This document shows positions 39,482 to 48,768 of a DNA stretch of 64,000 nucleotides, in pieces; positions within the stretch are counted from its first letter, which is position 1; each line of letters begins with the position of its first letter. Made by a program: the position numbers and the translations under genes. The DNA is from UBA2357 sp046295975 (GTDB taxonomy: Bacteria > Pseudomonadota > Gammaproteobacteria > Burkholderiales > Rhodocyclaceae). Under the pieces are notes generated by a model. It was not told where the DNA came from, made no database searches, and saw only the letters and a list, made by a program, of their open reading frames with translations. Location of the stretch: positions 1-64,000 of the forward strand of contig JBKBMG010000027.1 in the NCBI GenBank assembly GCA_046295975.1, given 5' to 3'.

Positions 39482-41932
39482 TCATTCCCCGCCTTCGATA
39501 TCCCCGCCCAGGTCGCGCCGGCGCTGGCGGTGTTGTGCCCGCCCGTGACCACCGCCGGAGTGGGCGTGGTGTGCTGCGGTCATGCCCGCGAGCGCCTGGG
39601 CAACCCGATAGTTGACCGTGCCCTTGGGCAACACCCCCTTGGCATCCATGACGCCGGCAGGCCATCCGGTCAGGACTTCGATGGCCTCGTCGACGTTGCG
39701 CACGGACCAGACGCGGAAGCGCCCCGTCCGGGCGGCATCCACGATGTCCTCGCGCAACATCAGGTGGCGCACGCTCGCAGCGGGAATGATCACCCCCTGC
39801 TCCCCGGTCAGACCGCGCGCAGCGCACAGGTCGAAGAAACCCTCGATCTTCTCGTTTACGCCGCCGACCGCCTGCGCCTCGCCGAACTGGTTCACCGACC
39901 CCGTCACCGCGATTGCCTGATTGATCGGCACGTCGGCAAGCGCCGACAACAGCGCGCAAAGCTCGGCCATGGAAGCCGAATCCCCTTCCACCGGCGCATA
40001 GGATTGTTCGAACACCAGGCTGGCGGACAGCGACAGGGGTTGATGGCGGGCGTAGCGGGCGGCGAGGAAGGCCGACAGGATGAGCACCCCCTTGGAGTGG
40101 ATGGCCCCGCCCAGTTCGATCTCGCGCTCGACGTCCACCACATCACCCTCGCCCAGACGGGCGGTGGCGGTGATACGGGCGGGGTGGCCGAACATTGCAC
40201 CGGCAATCTCGACCACTACCAGCGCGTTGATCTGACCGGCACGCGCGCCCTCGGTGGAAATCAGAATGGTGTTCTCGAGCATGTCGTCGAGCACCCGCTC
40301 CGAGTAGCGGCCGAAACGGCGGATGCGTGCAGCGACGGCACGAGCGACATGATCGCGGCCGATCACGTCGCAGGCGTCACGACGGGCATGGAAATCGGCC
40401 TCGCGCATCATGTCCGCAAGCAGCCGCGTATGCAGCGACAGGCGCCCCGAATCCTCGGCCAGCCGCGCCGCCTCCTCCACCACACGCGCCACCGCAGGCG
40501 CATCGAGCGGCAGCAACTGCGAGTGACGAGCGAGCGTGCCCAGGAGAAGAGCAAAATGCCGCGTGTTCTCGTCGGTACGCGGCATGTCATCGTCGAAATC
40601 CGCCGCCACCTTGAACAACTCGGCGAAATCCGGATCGTGGTCGGTGAGCAGGTGGAAGATATCGCGGTCACCGATCAGCACCACCTTGAGGGCGCAGGCG
40701 ACCGGCTCCGGCGCAAGGCTGAGCGCATTACTCCAGGCCACCGCCTCGGGCGGCGGTTCGATGACGATCTCGCCGGCCCGCAGCGCTCGCTTGAGCGCAT
40801 CCCAGGCGAACGGCTGAGTCAGCAGGCGCTCCGCATCCATCAGCAGATAACCGCCACAAGCACGATGCAGGGCGCCGGCACGGATCAGTCCGAAGTGCGT
40901 CACCATGGTACCCATGTGGGCAATGTGCTCGATACGGCCAACCAGGTTGCCGAACGACGGATTGTCCTCCACCACCACCGGCGCGCCTTCCGTGGCCGCA
41001 TGGCTGACCAGGAGATTGACTTCGTAGCGGTGAAAGCGCGCCCGCGGCCCCTCCTCCCTGTCATCGTCCTCGTCGTCCTCGGCGAGCTGCCAGTCTCCCG
41101 AGCGCCGCAGCAGATCGTCGCGAATGGCGTCGAGAAAGGTCAGTACCTGCGGCAGATCCTCGTAGCGGGCGCGCAGTTCGGCAAGCACATGGGTGACGGT
41201 CGGCTCCAGCGCATCACGCTCGGCGCGCGCGACCGAGTCACGCAGCGCTTTGCGCCAGCCCGGGAACTCGGACAGCAAATCGGCGAGGCGCTCGCTCCAG
41301 CGCCCCACGCTTGCCTCGATCTCGTTGCGCCGCGCCTCCGGCAACTGCTCGAAGGCCTCCGGTGACAGCGTCCCACCGCCCTCGGTGGGGGCGAACACAA
41401 ACCCCTCCGGAGTGCGGATCAGGGCCAGCCCCTCGGCCGAGCAGGCTTTGCCAAGCGCGCCCAAGGCCTCCTCCTCGCGCGCTTTGTGGGCATCCTGCAA
41501 GGCGTCGACCCGATTGCTGTGGGTTTCCGCGTCCAGCGCCGCCTCGATCGCCGGCCCGAGTTCGCGAATAAGGTCACGCATGTCGTCGCGCAGCCTCAGC
41601 CCACGCCCGGCCGGCAATGCCATCAGGCACGGTCGCAACGGCTCGGCGAAGTTGAAGACATAGCACAGGTCGGGCGGGACCGGCGTGGCCGCGGCCAGCC
41701 CACTCACCAGCCTGAGCGCCGTGGCATGCCGCCCGGTCCCGGAAGCGCCCAGCACGAAGACATGGAAGCCAGGCTGACGCATCGCCAGCCCGAACTCCAG
41801 CGCCTCCTCGGCGCGCGCCTGGCCCAGGCCGCCTGGAAGATCCTGCAAGTCGTCGGTGGTGCTGAATTCGAGACGTGCGGGGTCGCACACCCGGCGTAAC
41901 TGCTCGGCGGCAAGGCCGGCGGAATGCTGCAT
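39482..41932 (-). CDS. Lon-family protease with degenerate ATP-binding motif (LonH/YcbZ-like)
   Basis: An 816-residue protein of the AAA_32/Lon_C type. The C-terminal Lon protease domain keeps the catalytic dyad: S652 in EGDSASMAELCALLSAL and K695 in GGVNEKIEGFFDLC, 43 residues apart as in Lon. The ATPase-like half starts after residue 50 with FHVFVLGASGTGRHATAL; the Walker A lysine and Thr/Ser are replaced by Arg-His, so ATP hydrolysis is doubtful. A long helical insertion lies between about 150 and 330, with an acidic patch EDDEDDD near 300. There is no N-terminal Lon substrate domain. ATG at 41932. Substrates are unknown; the histidine-rich tail is odd. Confidence 0.85.
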   Translation of the reverse strand: MQHSAGLAAEQLRRVCDPARLEFSTTDDLQDLPGGLGQARAEEALEFGLAMRQPGFHVFVLGASGTGRHATALRLVSGLAAATPVPPDLCYVFNFAEPLRPCLMALPAGRGLRLRDDMRDLIRELGPAIEAALDAETHSNRVDALQDAHKAREEEALGALGKACSAEGLALIRTPEGFVFAPTEGGGTLSPEAFEQLPEARRNEIEASVGRWSERLADLLSEFPGWRKALRDSVARAERDALEPTVTHVLAELRARYEDLPQVLTFLDAIRDDLLRRSGDWQLAEDDEDDDREEGPRARFHRYEVNLLVSHAATEGAPVVVEDNPSFGNLVGRIEHIAHMGTMVTHFGLIRAGALHRACGGYLLMDAERLLTQPFAWDALKRALRAGEIVIEPPPEAVAWSNALSLAPEPVACALKVVLIGDRDIFHLLTDHDPDFAELFKVAADFDDDMPRTDENTRHFALLLGTLARHSQLLPLDAPAVARVVEEAARLAEDSGRLSLHTRLLADMMREADFHARRDACDVIGRDHVARAVAARIRRFGRYSERVLDDMLENTILISTEGARAGQINALVVVEIAGAMFGHPARITATARLGEGDVVDVEREIELGGAIHSKGVLILSAFLAARYARHQPLSLSASLVFEQSYAPVEGDSASMAELCALLSALADVPINQAIAVTGSVNQFGEAQAVGGVNEKIEGFFDLCAARGLTGEQGVIIPAASVRHLMLREDIVDAARTGRFRVWSVRNVDEAIEVLTGWPAGVMDAKGVLPKGTVNYRVAQALAGMTAAHHAHSGGGHGRAQHRQRRRDLGGDIEGGE

Positions 41933-42284
41933 GTAATGACTCTCCTGGGAGCGGCCGCGCTCGCCTCGATGGGTGCGATGCCGGCCGGTACGGCTATGAA
42001 CTTGGTGCGGCGCGGCTTGCGCCGCACCGAGGGTGTGCCGATAATCGTAGCAGGAAGGCGGCACGAATCCTCAGAACCGGATCGTCTGCGCGCTGTCGGG
42101 ACTTTGCTCCAGCGATGGATGCATGCCCCGGGAACATCGCACAGCGGCACAGCCCCGCGTACCCGCAGAATGTCCATTTTGCTCGCGGTCAAGTACGAAC
42201 CGGGCCTGACAGGCGATACTGCGCCGCGGTCCAACACCCGCCGCGCACATCGCACCACCCCAATTGCCTGCCTCGAAGAGAACG

Positions 42285-43364
42285 ATGAAAACCATTCCGA
42301 TTCGCCCGGCCGTCATCCCGACCACGTTGGACCCCGCCTTGTTGCGTGACGCCCCTCCAGGCCCGTTGCGCGACCGCCGCGGCCGCGAGGTGCGCGATCT
42401 GCGGATTTCCGTGACGGATCGTTGCAACTTCCGCTGCGTGTATTGCATGCCGCGATCGGTCTTCGACAAGGACTACACCTTCCTGCCACGCAACGAACTG
42501 CTCAGCTTCGAGGAGATCACCCGCGTAGCTCGCCTGTTCGTTGAGCGGGGCGTACGCAAGCTGCGCATCACCGGCGGCGAACCCTTGCTGCGCAAGGACG
42601 TGGACGCCCTCATTGGCCAGCTTGCGACGCTCCCGGAGGTGGAGCTGACCCTCACCACCAACGGGGTGCTGCTGCCGCGCATGGCCCACCGCCTTAAGGC
42701 AGCGGGCCTGCATCGGGTGACGGTCAGCCTGGATGCGATCGACGACCCCACCTTCCGCGCCATGAACGACGCAGACTACCCGGTGGCCGACGTGCTGCGC
42801 GGCATTGACTCGGCTGCGGAAGCAGGCCTGGGCCCGGTGAAGATCAACATGGTGGTCAAGCGCGGCGTGAACGATGACGGCGTGGTGGACATGGCGCGGC
42901 ATTTCCGCGGCAGCGGCCATGTCGTACGCTTCATCGAGTTCATGGATGTGGGCAGTTCCAACGGCTGGAAGATGGACGAAGTCGTGCCGTCGCGCGAGAT
43001 CATCGCGCGCATCGACCGGGTTTTTCCGCTCGAGTCGCTCGACCCCAACTACACCGGCGAGGTCGCCGAACGCTGGCGCTACCGCGACGGCGCCGGCGAA
43101 ATTGGCGTGATCTCCTCGGTGACCGAGGCCTTTTGCGCCACCTGTACGCGCATCCGGCTGTCGACCGAAGGCAAGCTGTTCACCTGTTTGTTCGCCGATC
43201 GCGGCCACGACCTGCGTCAGCTGATCCGTGACGGCGCGGACGATCTCACGCTCGATCGCGTCATCGCCGGGGTGTGGGAGGCGCGCGAAGACCGCTATTC
43301 GGAGATCCGCAGCGCCAATACAGCGAAACGCCCGAAGATCGAGATGTCCTACATTGGCGGCTGA
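42285..43364 (+). CDS. moaA: GTP 3',8-cyclase (molybdenum cofactor biosynthesis protein A)
   Basis: A 359-residue radical SAM enzyme converting GTP to 3',8-cyclo-7,8-dihydro-GTP in molybdopterin synthesis. The N-terminal [4Fe-4S] cluster motif is C47-NFR-C51-VY-C54; SAM-binding ITGGEPLLR follows; the second cluster cysteines are in CATCTRIRLSTEGKLFTC near residue 290. The protein ends SYIGG, the conserved GG tail needed for catalysis. ATG at 42285 has AGAGAAC just upstream. moaC/moaD/moaE are not in the window. Mo-enzymes (nitrate reductase, formate dehydrogenase) would be the consumers, fitting a facultative denitrifier. Confidence 0.96.
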   Translation: MKTIPIRPAVIPTTLDPALLRDAPPGPLRDRRGREVRDLRISVTDRCNFRCVYCMPRSVFDKDYTFLPRNELLSFEEITRVARLFVERGVRKLRITGGEPLLRKDVDALIGQLATLPEVELTLTTNGVLLPRMAHRLKAAGLHRVTVSLDAIDDPTFRAMNDADYPVADVLRGIDSAAEAGLGPVKINMVVKRGVNDDGVVDMARHFRGSGHVVRFIEFMDVGSSNGWKMDEVVPSREIIARIDRVFPLESLDPNYTGEVAERWRYRDGAGEIGVISSVTEAFCATCTRIRLSTEGKLFTCLFADRGHDLRQLIRDGADDLTLDRVIAGVWEAREDRYSEIRSANTAKRPKIEMSYIGG

Positions 43365-43469
43365 TCCACCGCTCTGGTCGACTTATCGAATCCGCGCCGG
43401 GCGGACTAGCCATGTAAGAACCGCCTCAGCGGTTTCGCCTGCGCACCCGGCCGTTTCACCGCGCATGGG

Positions 43470-46103
43470 TCAGGCAGCCAAGCGCGCGCCAATGCGCCCG
43501 GCGAAGGCCTGCGCCGGCTCGGGACGACCGAACAGATAGCCCTGCAACTGGTCGCAATGATGGGACGCCAGGAAGTCGCGCTGGAAGGCGGTCTCCACGC
43601 CCTCGGCGACCACCTGACAGTCGAGACTGTGGGCCAGCGCGATGACCGCGGCCGCCAGCTTGCCATCATCGGTGTCGCTGCCGATATCGCCGATGAAGCT
43701 GCGGTCCATCTTAAGCACGTCCACGTCGAACAGCTTCAGGTAGGCGAGCGAGGAATAGCCCGAGCCAAAATCGTCGATCGCCAACCGTACCCCCATGGCC
43801 CTCAGCTGGGCGAGCACCTCGTCGGTCCGGGCGAAATCGCGCATCAGCATGGTTTCGGTGAGTTCAAGTTCCAGCAATTCCGAGGGCAGGCGCTGTTCCG
43901 CCAGACTGTCGCGAACGAGTTGCACAATGTCTTGCTGGGCAAACTGCTGAGCCGAGAGATTCACCGCCACCGGCACTGGCGCGAGTCCGGCATCCAGCCA
44001 CTGTCGCATCTGGCGGCAGGCCTCGCGCAATACCCAGGCGCCGATCGGCACGATGAGCCCGGATGCTTCCGCAGCGGGCACGAAGCGTCCCGGCGGCAGG
44101 ACGCCGAGTTCCGGGTGCTGCCACCGCAGCAAGGCCTCGGCGCCGACCACCTGCCCGCTCGCAGCCGCCACCTTGGGCTGGTAGTAGAGTCTGAGCTCGC
44201 CCCGGTCCACCGCGCCGCGTAGTTGGTTCTCGAGCAACAACTCGCCCAGCGAGGTCGAATCGAGATCGCTGGAGTAGAAGCGATAGTGGTTGCGCCCCCC
44301 TTCCTTGGAGCCGTACATGGCCGCATCCGCATTGCGCAGCAGAATCGAGGCGGTGGCACCGTCGTCGGGATACAGCGCAATGCCGATGCTGGCGGTCACG
44401 GTGAGCTCGTGCGAGTCGAGCCGGTACGCCGCCCCCAGCGCAGCAACCAGCTTGCGCGCCACCAGTGCGGCTTCCTGCGCATCGGCGACCTCGGGCAAGA
44501 CCACCACGAACTCGTCACCTCCAAGCCGCGCCACCGTATCGGTGTCCCGCACCGCGTCCACGCAGCGCAGCGCGACCTGCTTCAACAGACGGTCGCCTAC
44601 CTCGTGGCCGAGGCTGTCATTGATGAGCTTGAAACGATCCAGATCGATGAACATCACGGCTGCTTGACGGCGCTTGCGCCGCGCCTGCAGGATGGCCTGC
44701 TCCAGGCGGTCCTGCAGCAGCAGGCGATTCGGCAGGCAGGTGAGTGCATCGTGGTGCGCCAGATGATGAATGCGTGCCTCCGCCGCCTTGCGCTCGGTAA
44801 TGTCGGAGAAAATGCCGATGTAGTGACTGGCGAGGCCGGCCTGATCGCGCACCGCGGTGATCGACAACCACTCAGGGAACACCTCGCCGTCTCGACGGCG
44901 ATTCCATATCTCGCCCCGCCACTGCCCCTCGGTCGCCAGCGTGGACCACATGCCGCGGTAGTAGGCCTCGTCCTGCCGCCCGGAGGACAGCAGCGCCGGC
45001 GTACGACCGAGAACGTCGTCGAGGGCGTAGCCGGTAATTTCGGTGAACGCGGGATTCGCGGCAACGATGCGAGCACTGCCGTCGGTAATCACCATGCCTT
45101 CGCAGGCGTTGGTGAAGACGGTCGCGTACAGCTTCAACTCGTCACGCGCGCGATGCAGTGCCGCCACCCGCTCGCGCAGATCGCGGTTGGCATGTGCCAA
45201 TGCCCCGGAGGTCCGCCCCAGGCGCAACATGGCCATGGCGAGATAGCCCGCAAGCGCCAGCGCAAAAACGTATAGCGCGGCCCGGTAGTGGTGTGCATGA
45301 CGCGACGCACGTTCGTAGCCCAGCGCATAGCCGGTGCTGATGCGTTCGCCCAGCACCGCCGTCGGCATTGCCAGAATGCCGTACATCAACCCGTCGACCA
45401 CCGGTTTGCGCTCAAGCACCGCGCGCGCATGAAGGAGCACCGTATGCAAGGTGTCGTGCCGGTCCGACCCGCCCTCCAGGCCGGCCTCTATGCCATTGAG
45501 GCGCTGCAGCAGGGCGCGTCCAAGGTCGGGGTCGCCGGTCTGGGCATAGCCCATGATGCCGCGCACAAGCGTGCCCACCGGCCGAGTCTCGACGATAGTG
45601 AGTGACGGATCGGCGATGTAGCGGTCGGTCGCTTCGGGCAGGAAGGCGAGCGAATTGCGCAGCACCGCAATCTCGCGCTTGAAGTGGTCGACCTGATGCT
45701 GCTTGTCGGCCTGGGCGACAACATAGGTTTCGATGTCCAACGCAACGCGCTGGCGATCGGCATCGGGCAGGAAGTCCGGCACATGGCTCAACGCGGCGAC
45801 CGCGACATCCACGTCCCGGCTGGCGGCGACCAGGGTGTCGAAGTCCATCTGCAAGCCTACCCGACTCGCCAGCAAGGCGGCATTCAACTGGGCATCGGCC
45901 TGCCGCAGCGCGCGCAGATGACGCTCGTAGTCCTGATGATGACGGGCGTTGACCGAATCGGCACCGAGAAACAAGGCACTCAGCGCGCTCGCCGCCACCG
46001 CGATGATGAGCAGCATGGTGGCGAGCCTGCGGGGGTTGGCGGACAACCCACCGGCGTCGGCGCCGATATGCGGCGCCCCGCCCTGCGTGCCGTCGGCCGT
46101 CAT
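43470..46103 (-). CDS. membrane sensor with PAS-GGDEF-EAL (c-di-GMP turnover)
   Basis: An 877-residue protein: one membrane segment at about 28-50 (LATMLLIIAVAASALSALFL), a roughly 220-residue all-helical periplasmic region (about 55-275, similar in outline to DAHL-type double helical sensors), a second segment near 278-300, a PAS domain with PAC tail (about 318-440), GGDEF (about 445-610, with intact GGDEF in VARLGGDEFVVVLPE) and EAL (about 625-870, EALLRWQHPE, DDFGSGYSSLAYL, KMDRSFI). Both enzymatic centres look complete, so it may make or degrade c-di-GMP. Its ATG overlaps the stop of the cytochrome c peroxidase gene as ATGA, so it belongs to the FNR-controlled transcript. Signal is unknown; peroxide or respiratory state is suggested by context. 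Confidence 0.9.
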   Translation of the reverse strand: MTADGTQGGAPHIGADAGGLSANPRRLATMLLIIAVAASALSALFLGADSVNARHHQDYERHLRALRQADAQLNAALLASRVGLQMDFDTLVAASRDVDVAVAALSHVPDFLPDADRQRVALDIETYVVAQADKQHQVDHFKREIAVLRNSLAFLPEATDRYIADPSLTIVETRPVGTLVRGIMGYAQTGDPDLGRALLQRLNGIEAGLEGGSDRHDTLHTVLLHARAVLERKPVVDGLMYGILAMPTAVLGERISTGYALGYERASRHAHHYRAALYVFALALAGYLAMAMLRLGRTSGALAHANRDLRERVAALHRARDELKLYATVFTNACEGMVITDGSARIVAANPAFTEITGYALDDVLGRTPALLSSGRQDEAYYRGMWSTLATEGQWRGEIWNRRRDGEVFPEWLSITAVRDQAGLASHYIGIFSDITERKAAEARIHHLAHHDALTCLPNRLLLQDRLEQAILQARRKRRQAAVMFIDLDRFKLINDSLGHEVGDRLLKQVALRCVDAVRDTDTVARLGGDEFVVVLPEVADAQEAALVARKLVAALGAAYRLDSHELTVTASIGIALYPDDGATASILLRNADAAMYGSKEGGRNHYRFYSSDLDSTSLGELLLENQLRGAVDRGELRLYYQPKVAAASGQVVGAEALLRWQHPELGVLPPGRFVPAAEASGLIVPIGAWVLREACRQMRQWLDAGLAPVPVAVNLSAQQFAQQDIVQLVRDSLAEQRLPSELLELELTETMLMRDFARTDEVLAQLRAMGVRLAIDDFGSGYSSLAYLKLFDVDVLKMDRSFIGDIGSDTDDGKLAAAVIALAHSLDCQVVAEGVETAFQRDFLASHHCDQLQGYLFGRPEPAQAFAGRIGARLAA

Positions 46104-47137
46104 TCGCGCCCCTCCTGCGGCAGTTCGCCCGTCAGCGAACGCAGAAAGGCGACGATCAGGCGCCGGTCCTCCGCGGTGAGCGGACGACCAAGCTGGTAGC
46201 GCCCCATGATGTCGACCGCCTCTTCCAGGGTGTCGGCCCCGGCATCGTGGAAGTACGGCGCGGTGAGCGCAACGTTGCGCAGGCTGGGTACCTTGAACAC
46301 ATGGCGGTCGGCCTCGTCACCGGTGACGTTGTAGCGGCCAAGGTCGGCCCGCGTCGGGGCCCCGCGGTCGGCAAAGTAATCGCCCATGACGCCAAAGCGC
46401 TGGTAAAGGTTGCCGCCGATGTTCACCCCTTGGTGGCAGCTGGCGCACCCCAGGCGCTTGAAGCGCGCATAGCCTTCGGCCTCGTCCGCGGTCAGGGCCG
46501 CGATGTCGCCGCGCAGATAGCGGTCGAACGGCGCGTTCGGCGTGACCAGCGAGCGCTCGTAGGCCGCCAGCGCAGCAGCGATGGTGACTGCCGACATGCC
46601 TTCACGCGGATAGGCGAGGCGGAACTGTTCGCGATAGTCCTCGCGCCGCGCGAGCTTGGTGATCACCTGCTCCCAGTTCGAGTCCATCTCGAGCGGATTG
46701 TGGATGGGCCCGCCGGCCTGATCCTCCAGGGTCTTCGCCCTTCCGTCCCAGAACTGGGCGACGCCGAAACGGACATTGAACACGCTGGGCGTATTGACCA
46801 CGCCAAGCGCGCCCTCCACGCCCGGCGATCGCGCAAGACCGTCGGCACCCCCGAGTTCGCGGCGATGACAGGTGGAACAGGCGATGCTGTCGTCGCGCGA
46901 CAACATGCGTTCATGGAACAGCATGCGACCGAGCCGGATGCGCTCCGGGTCCTCATCGGGCAGCGCCAACGGAATCGGCGTGACCGGCTCGCTGCGCGCA
47001 AGCGCTTCGGAAATCGCCCGGGTTTGGGTGGACTCGACTGCAACGGGCGGCGCCTCGCGCCAAGTCAGCACGACCAGCGTGGCTGCGAACACCGACAACA
47101 GGGTTGCAATCGAAAGATGGGGGACGTGGCGGTTCAC
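46100..47137 (-). CDS. di-haem cytochrome c peroxidase
   Basis: A 345-residue periplasmic enzyme of the CcpA/MauG family reducing hydrogen peroxide with electrons from cytochrome c. Two haem-binding motifs are seen: CSTCH in DSIACSTCHRRELGG (near residue 80) and CASCH in KRLGCASCHQGVNIGG (near 230). An N-terminal hydrophobic segment (about 8-26) is a signal peptide or anchor. The start is GTG at 47137; the upstream FNR box places the expected transcription start at about the same base, so the message may be leaderless. It is followed without a gap by a PAS-GGDEF-EAL gene. Confidence 0.93.
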   Translation of the reverse strand: MNRHVPHLSIATLLSVFAATLVVLTWREAPPVAVESTQTRAISEALARSEPVTPIPLALPDEDPERIRLGRMLFHERMLSRDDSIACSTCHRRELGGADGLARSPGVEGALGVVNTPSVFNVRFGVAQFWDGRAKTLEDQAGGPIHNPLEMDSNWEQVITKLARREDYREQFRLAYPREGMSAVTIAAALAAYERSLVTPNAPFDRYLRGDIAALTADEAEGYARFKRLGCASCHQGVNIGGNLYQRFGVMGDYFADRGAPTRADLGRYNVTGDEADRHVFKVPSLRNVALTAPYFHDAGADTLEEAVDIMGRYQLGRPLTAEDRRLIVAFLRSLTGELPQEGRE

Positions 47138-47143
47138 GATCGC

Positions 47144-47184
47144 ATCTTAAGCGCTGCCCGTGTCGACATTTTGATGTGAATCAA
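47144..47184 (-). promoter_or_regulatory. FNR/ANR box and -10 before the peroxidase operon
   Basis: TTGATGTGAATCAA (47171-47184) matches the FNR/ANR consensus TTGAT-N4-ATCAA in every position. On the minus strand a TAAGAT -10 hexamer (47149-47144) lies 21 bases beyond it, the spacing of a class II FNR promoter with the box centred near -41.5. This predicts induction of the peroxidase and the coupled c-di-GMP protein when oxygen is low. FNR control of cytochrome c peroxidases is known in other proteobacteria. Confidence 0.82.
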
Positions 47185-47192
47185 AGACCGCG

Positions 47193-48683
47193 CTACGAAA
47201 CGCGTGCCGGCGTTGCATCCGCACCGACCTCAGGCTCGAGCGCCCCCGGCGGCTCGCCGTCCTCGTCGGCACCGGTGCGTTCGGCCTCGTTCAAGTCATC
47301 GAGGCGTGCCGCCTCGATCTTGTGGAAGTGCGCCGTGATCTTGCGGGAACTCACCTGTACGTCCTGCACGTCCTTGTTGGCCTGGTCGATGTGACGGGCC
47401 AGCGCCCCCATGCGCTCGTCGAAACGCCGGAAATCCTTGGCGAGCTTGCCCAGGGCATCCTTGATGACATGGATCTGCTTGCGCGTCTCGACGTCCTTGA
47501 GGACTGCCCGGGCGGTGTTGAGCACCGCCATCAAGGTGGTCGGCGATACGATCCACACCCGCCGCGCCTGTGCATGGGCGACCAGTTCCGGATGGTAGGC
47601 ATGGATCTCGGCAAACACCGCTTCGGCCGGTACGAACATCACCGCCCCGTCGGAGGTGATCTCGGGCAGGATGTAGCGCGACGCGATGGCATCGATGTGA
47701 CGCCGTATGTCGGCACGAAAAGCGCTTTGCGCGGCGCGACGGTCGGCCTCGCCGGCGTCGGGCGAGAGCATGCGGTGGTAATTCTCGAGCGGGAACTTGG
47801 CGTCCACTGCCACCAGACCGGTCGGCTCGGGCAGGCGCAGCACGCAATCGGCGCGGGTGTTGTTGGGCAGGACGTGCTGAAAGGCGAAGGCGTCAGGGGG
47901 CAAGGCATTGCGCACCAGCGCCTCGAGTTGCACCTCGCCGAAGGCGCCGCGGGCGCGCTTGTCGCCCAGCAACTCCTGCAGGCTCACCACATTGGTGGTG
48001 AGCCCGTCGATCTTCTTCTGGGCTTCATCTATCGTCGCCAACCGTGCCATGACGCTGGCAAAGGTCTCGTTGGTCTTGCGAAAACCTTCGTCGAGCCGCT
48101 GGTTCACCTGTCCGCCGATCGCCTCAAGGCGTTCGTTGATGGTGCGCGACAAGGTTTCGGACGCCCCCGCGAGCTGCTCCGAGGCCATCCGCAAACCCGT
48201 CTGCAGCAACTCGCGATCGGCTCGGGCGTGCTCCGCCACACGCGCCAGCACCGCCTCCAGCACCTCGCCACGCATGCGCGCCTGCGCGCCGTCGAACGCT
48301 GCCGCCAGCTCGGCATGGCGGCGCGCCGCGTCTTCGCGCTGGGCAGTGAGCTGGTGCTGCAGCAGGCCGGCAAGCCGGGTCACGGTGTCGCGTCCGGCCC
48401 GGAGTTCGGGCTCGAGCCGACTGCGCAGGCGTTCAGCCGCCTGATCGCCGTGCGCCAGCGTACGGTCGGTCTGACGGTTCAGCGCCTGGTGCAAGCTGTC
48501 TATAAGGTCGCCCCGGACACTGCCAAACTCGCGCTCCAACCGGCGCATGCGCGCGGCCATCCAGAAAAGCGGCATGCATACCGCAAGAAACAGCAGCGCG
48601 GGCAGCACCCACACCAGCCAGGGCACACCGCCCGCCGCCCCTTCCGCCACCGTGCCCGTCACCCACTCCATCCACGCCTGCAT
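47193..48683 (-). CDS. rmuC: DNA recombination protein RmuC
   Basis: A 496-residue RmuC-family protein, linked in E. coli to limiting DNA inversions at short repeats. An N-terminal membrane segment lies at about 20-40 (LVWVLPALLFLAVCMPLFWMA), followed by a long coiled coil (about 45-220) and the nuclease-like RmuC domain (about 225-440) with GAFGEVQLEALVRNALPPDAF and VAVDAKFPLENYHRML. The C-terminal 50 residues are low-complexity. Stop codon 56 bp from the peroxidase start; it probably forms its own unit, but the FNR box lies within this short gap. Confidence 0.93.
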   Translation of the reverse strand: MQAWMEWVTGTVAEGAAGGVPWLVWVLPALLFLAVCMPLFWMAARMRRLEREFGSVRGDLIDSLHQALNRQTDRTLAHGDQAAERLRSRLEPELRAGRDTVTRLAGLLQHQLTAQREDAARRHAELAAAFDGAQARMRGEVLEAVLARVAEHARADRELLQTGLRMASEQLAGASETLSRTINERLEAIGGQVNQRLDEGFRKTNETFASVMARLATIDEAQKKIDGLTTNVVSLQELLGDKRARGAFGEVQLEALVRNALPPDAFAFQHVLPNNTRADCVLRLPEPTGLVAVDAKFPLENYHRMLSPDAGEADRRAAQSAFRADIRRHIDAIASRYILPEITSDGAVMFVPAEAVFAEIHAYHPELVAHAQARRVWIVSPTTLMAVLNTARAVLKDVETRKQIHVIKDALGKLAKDFRRFDERMGALARHIDQANKDVQDVQVSSRKITAHFHKIEAARLDDLNEAERTGADEDGEPPGALEPEVGADATPARVS

Positions 48684-48768
48684 GCGTTCTCGCCTCGTCT
48701 GAACCAGCGCGGATTGTCGCCCGCCAGCCGGAATCCGGCCAGCCCGGTACCAGCAGGTCTGAGCCGGC

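Noticed and set aside
39176..41365. Long plus-strand frame across the tRNA-Asn copy and the Lon-like gene
   Set aside because: Runs through a tRNA gene and the opposite strand of a conserved protease; no motif.
42130..42284. Possible molybdenum cofactor riboswitch before moaA
   Set aside because: No convincing match to the conserved core of that riboswitch was seen in the leader.
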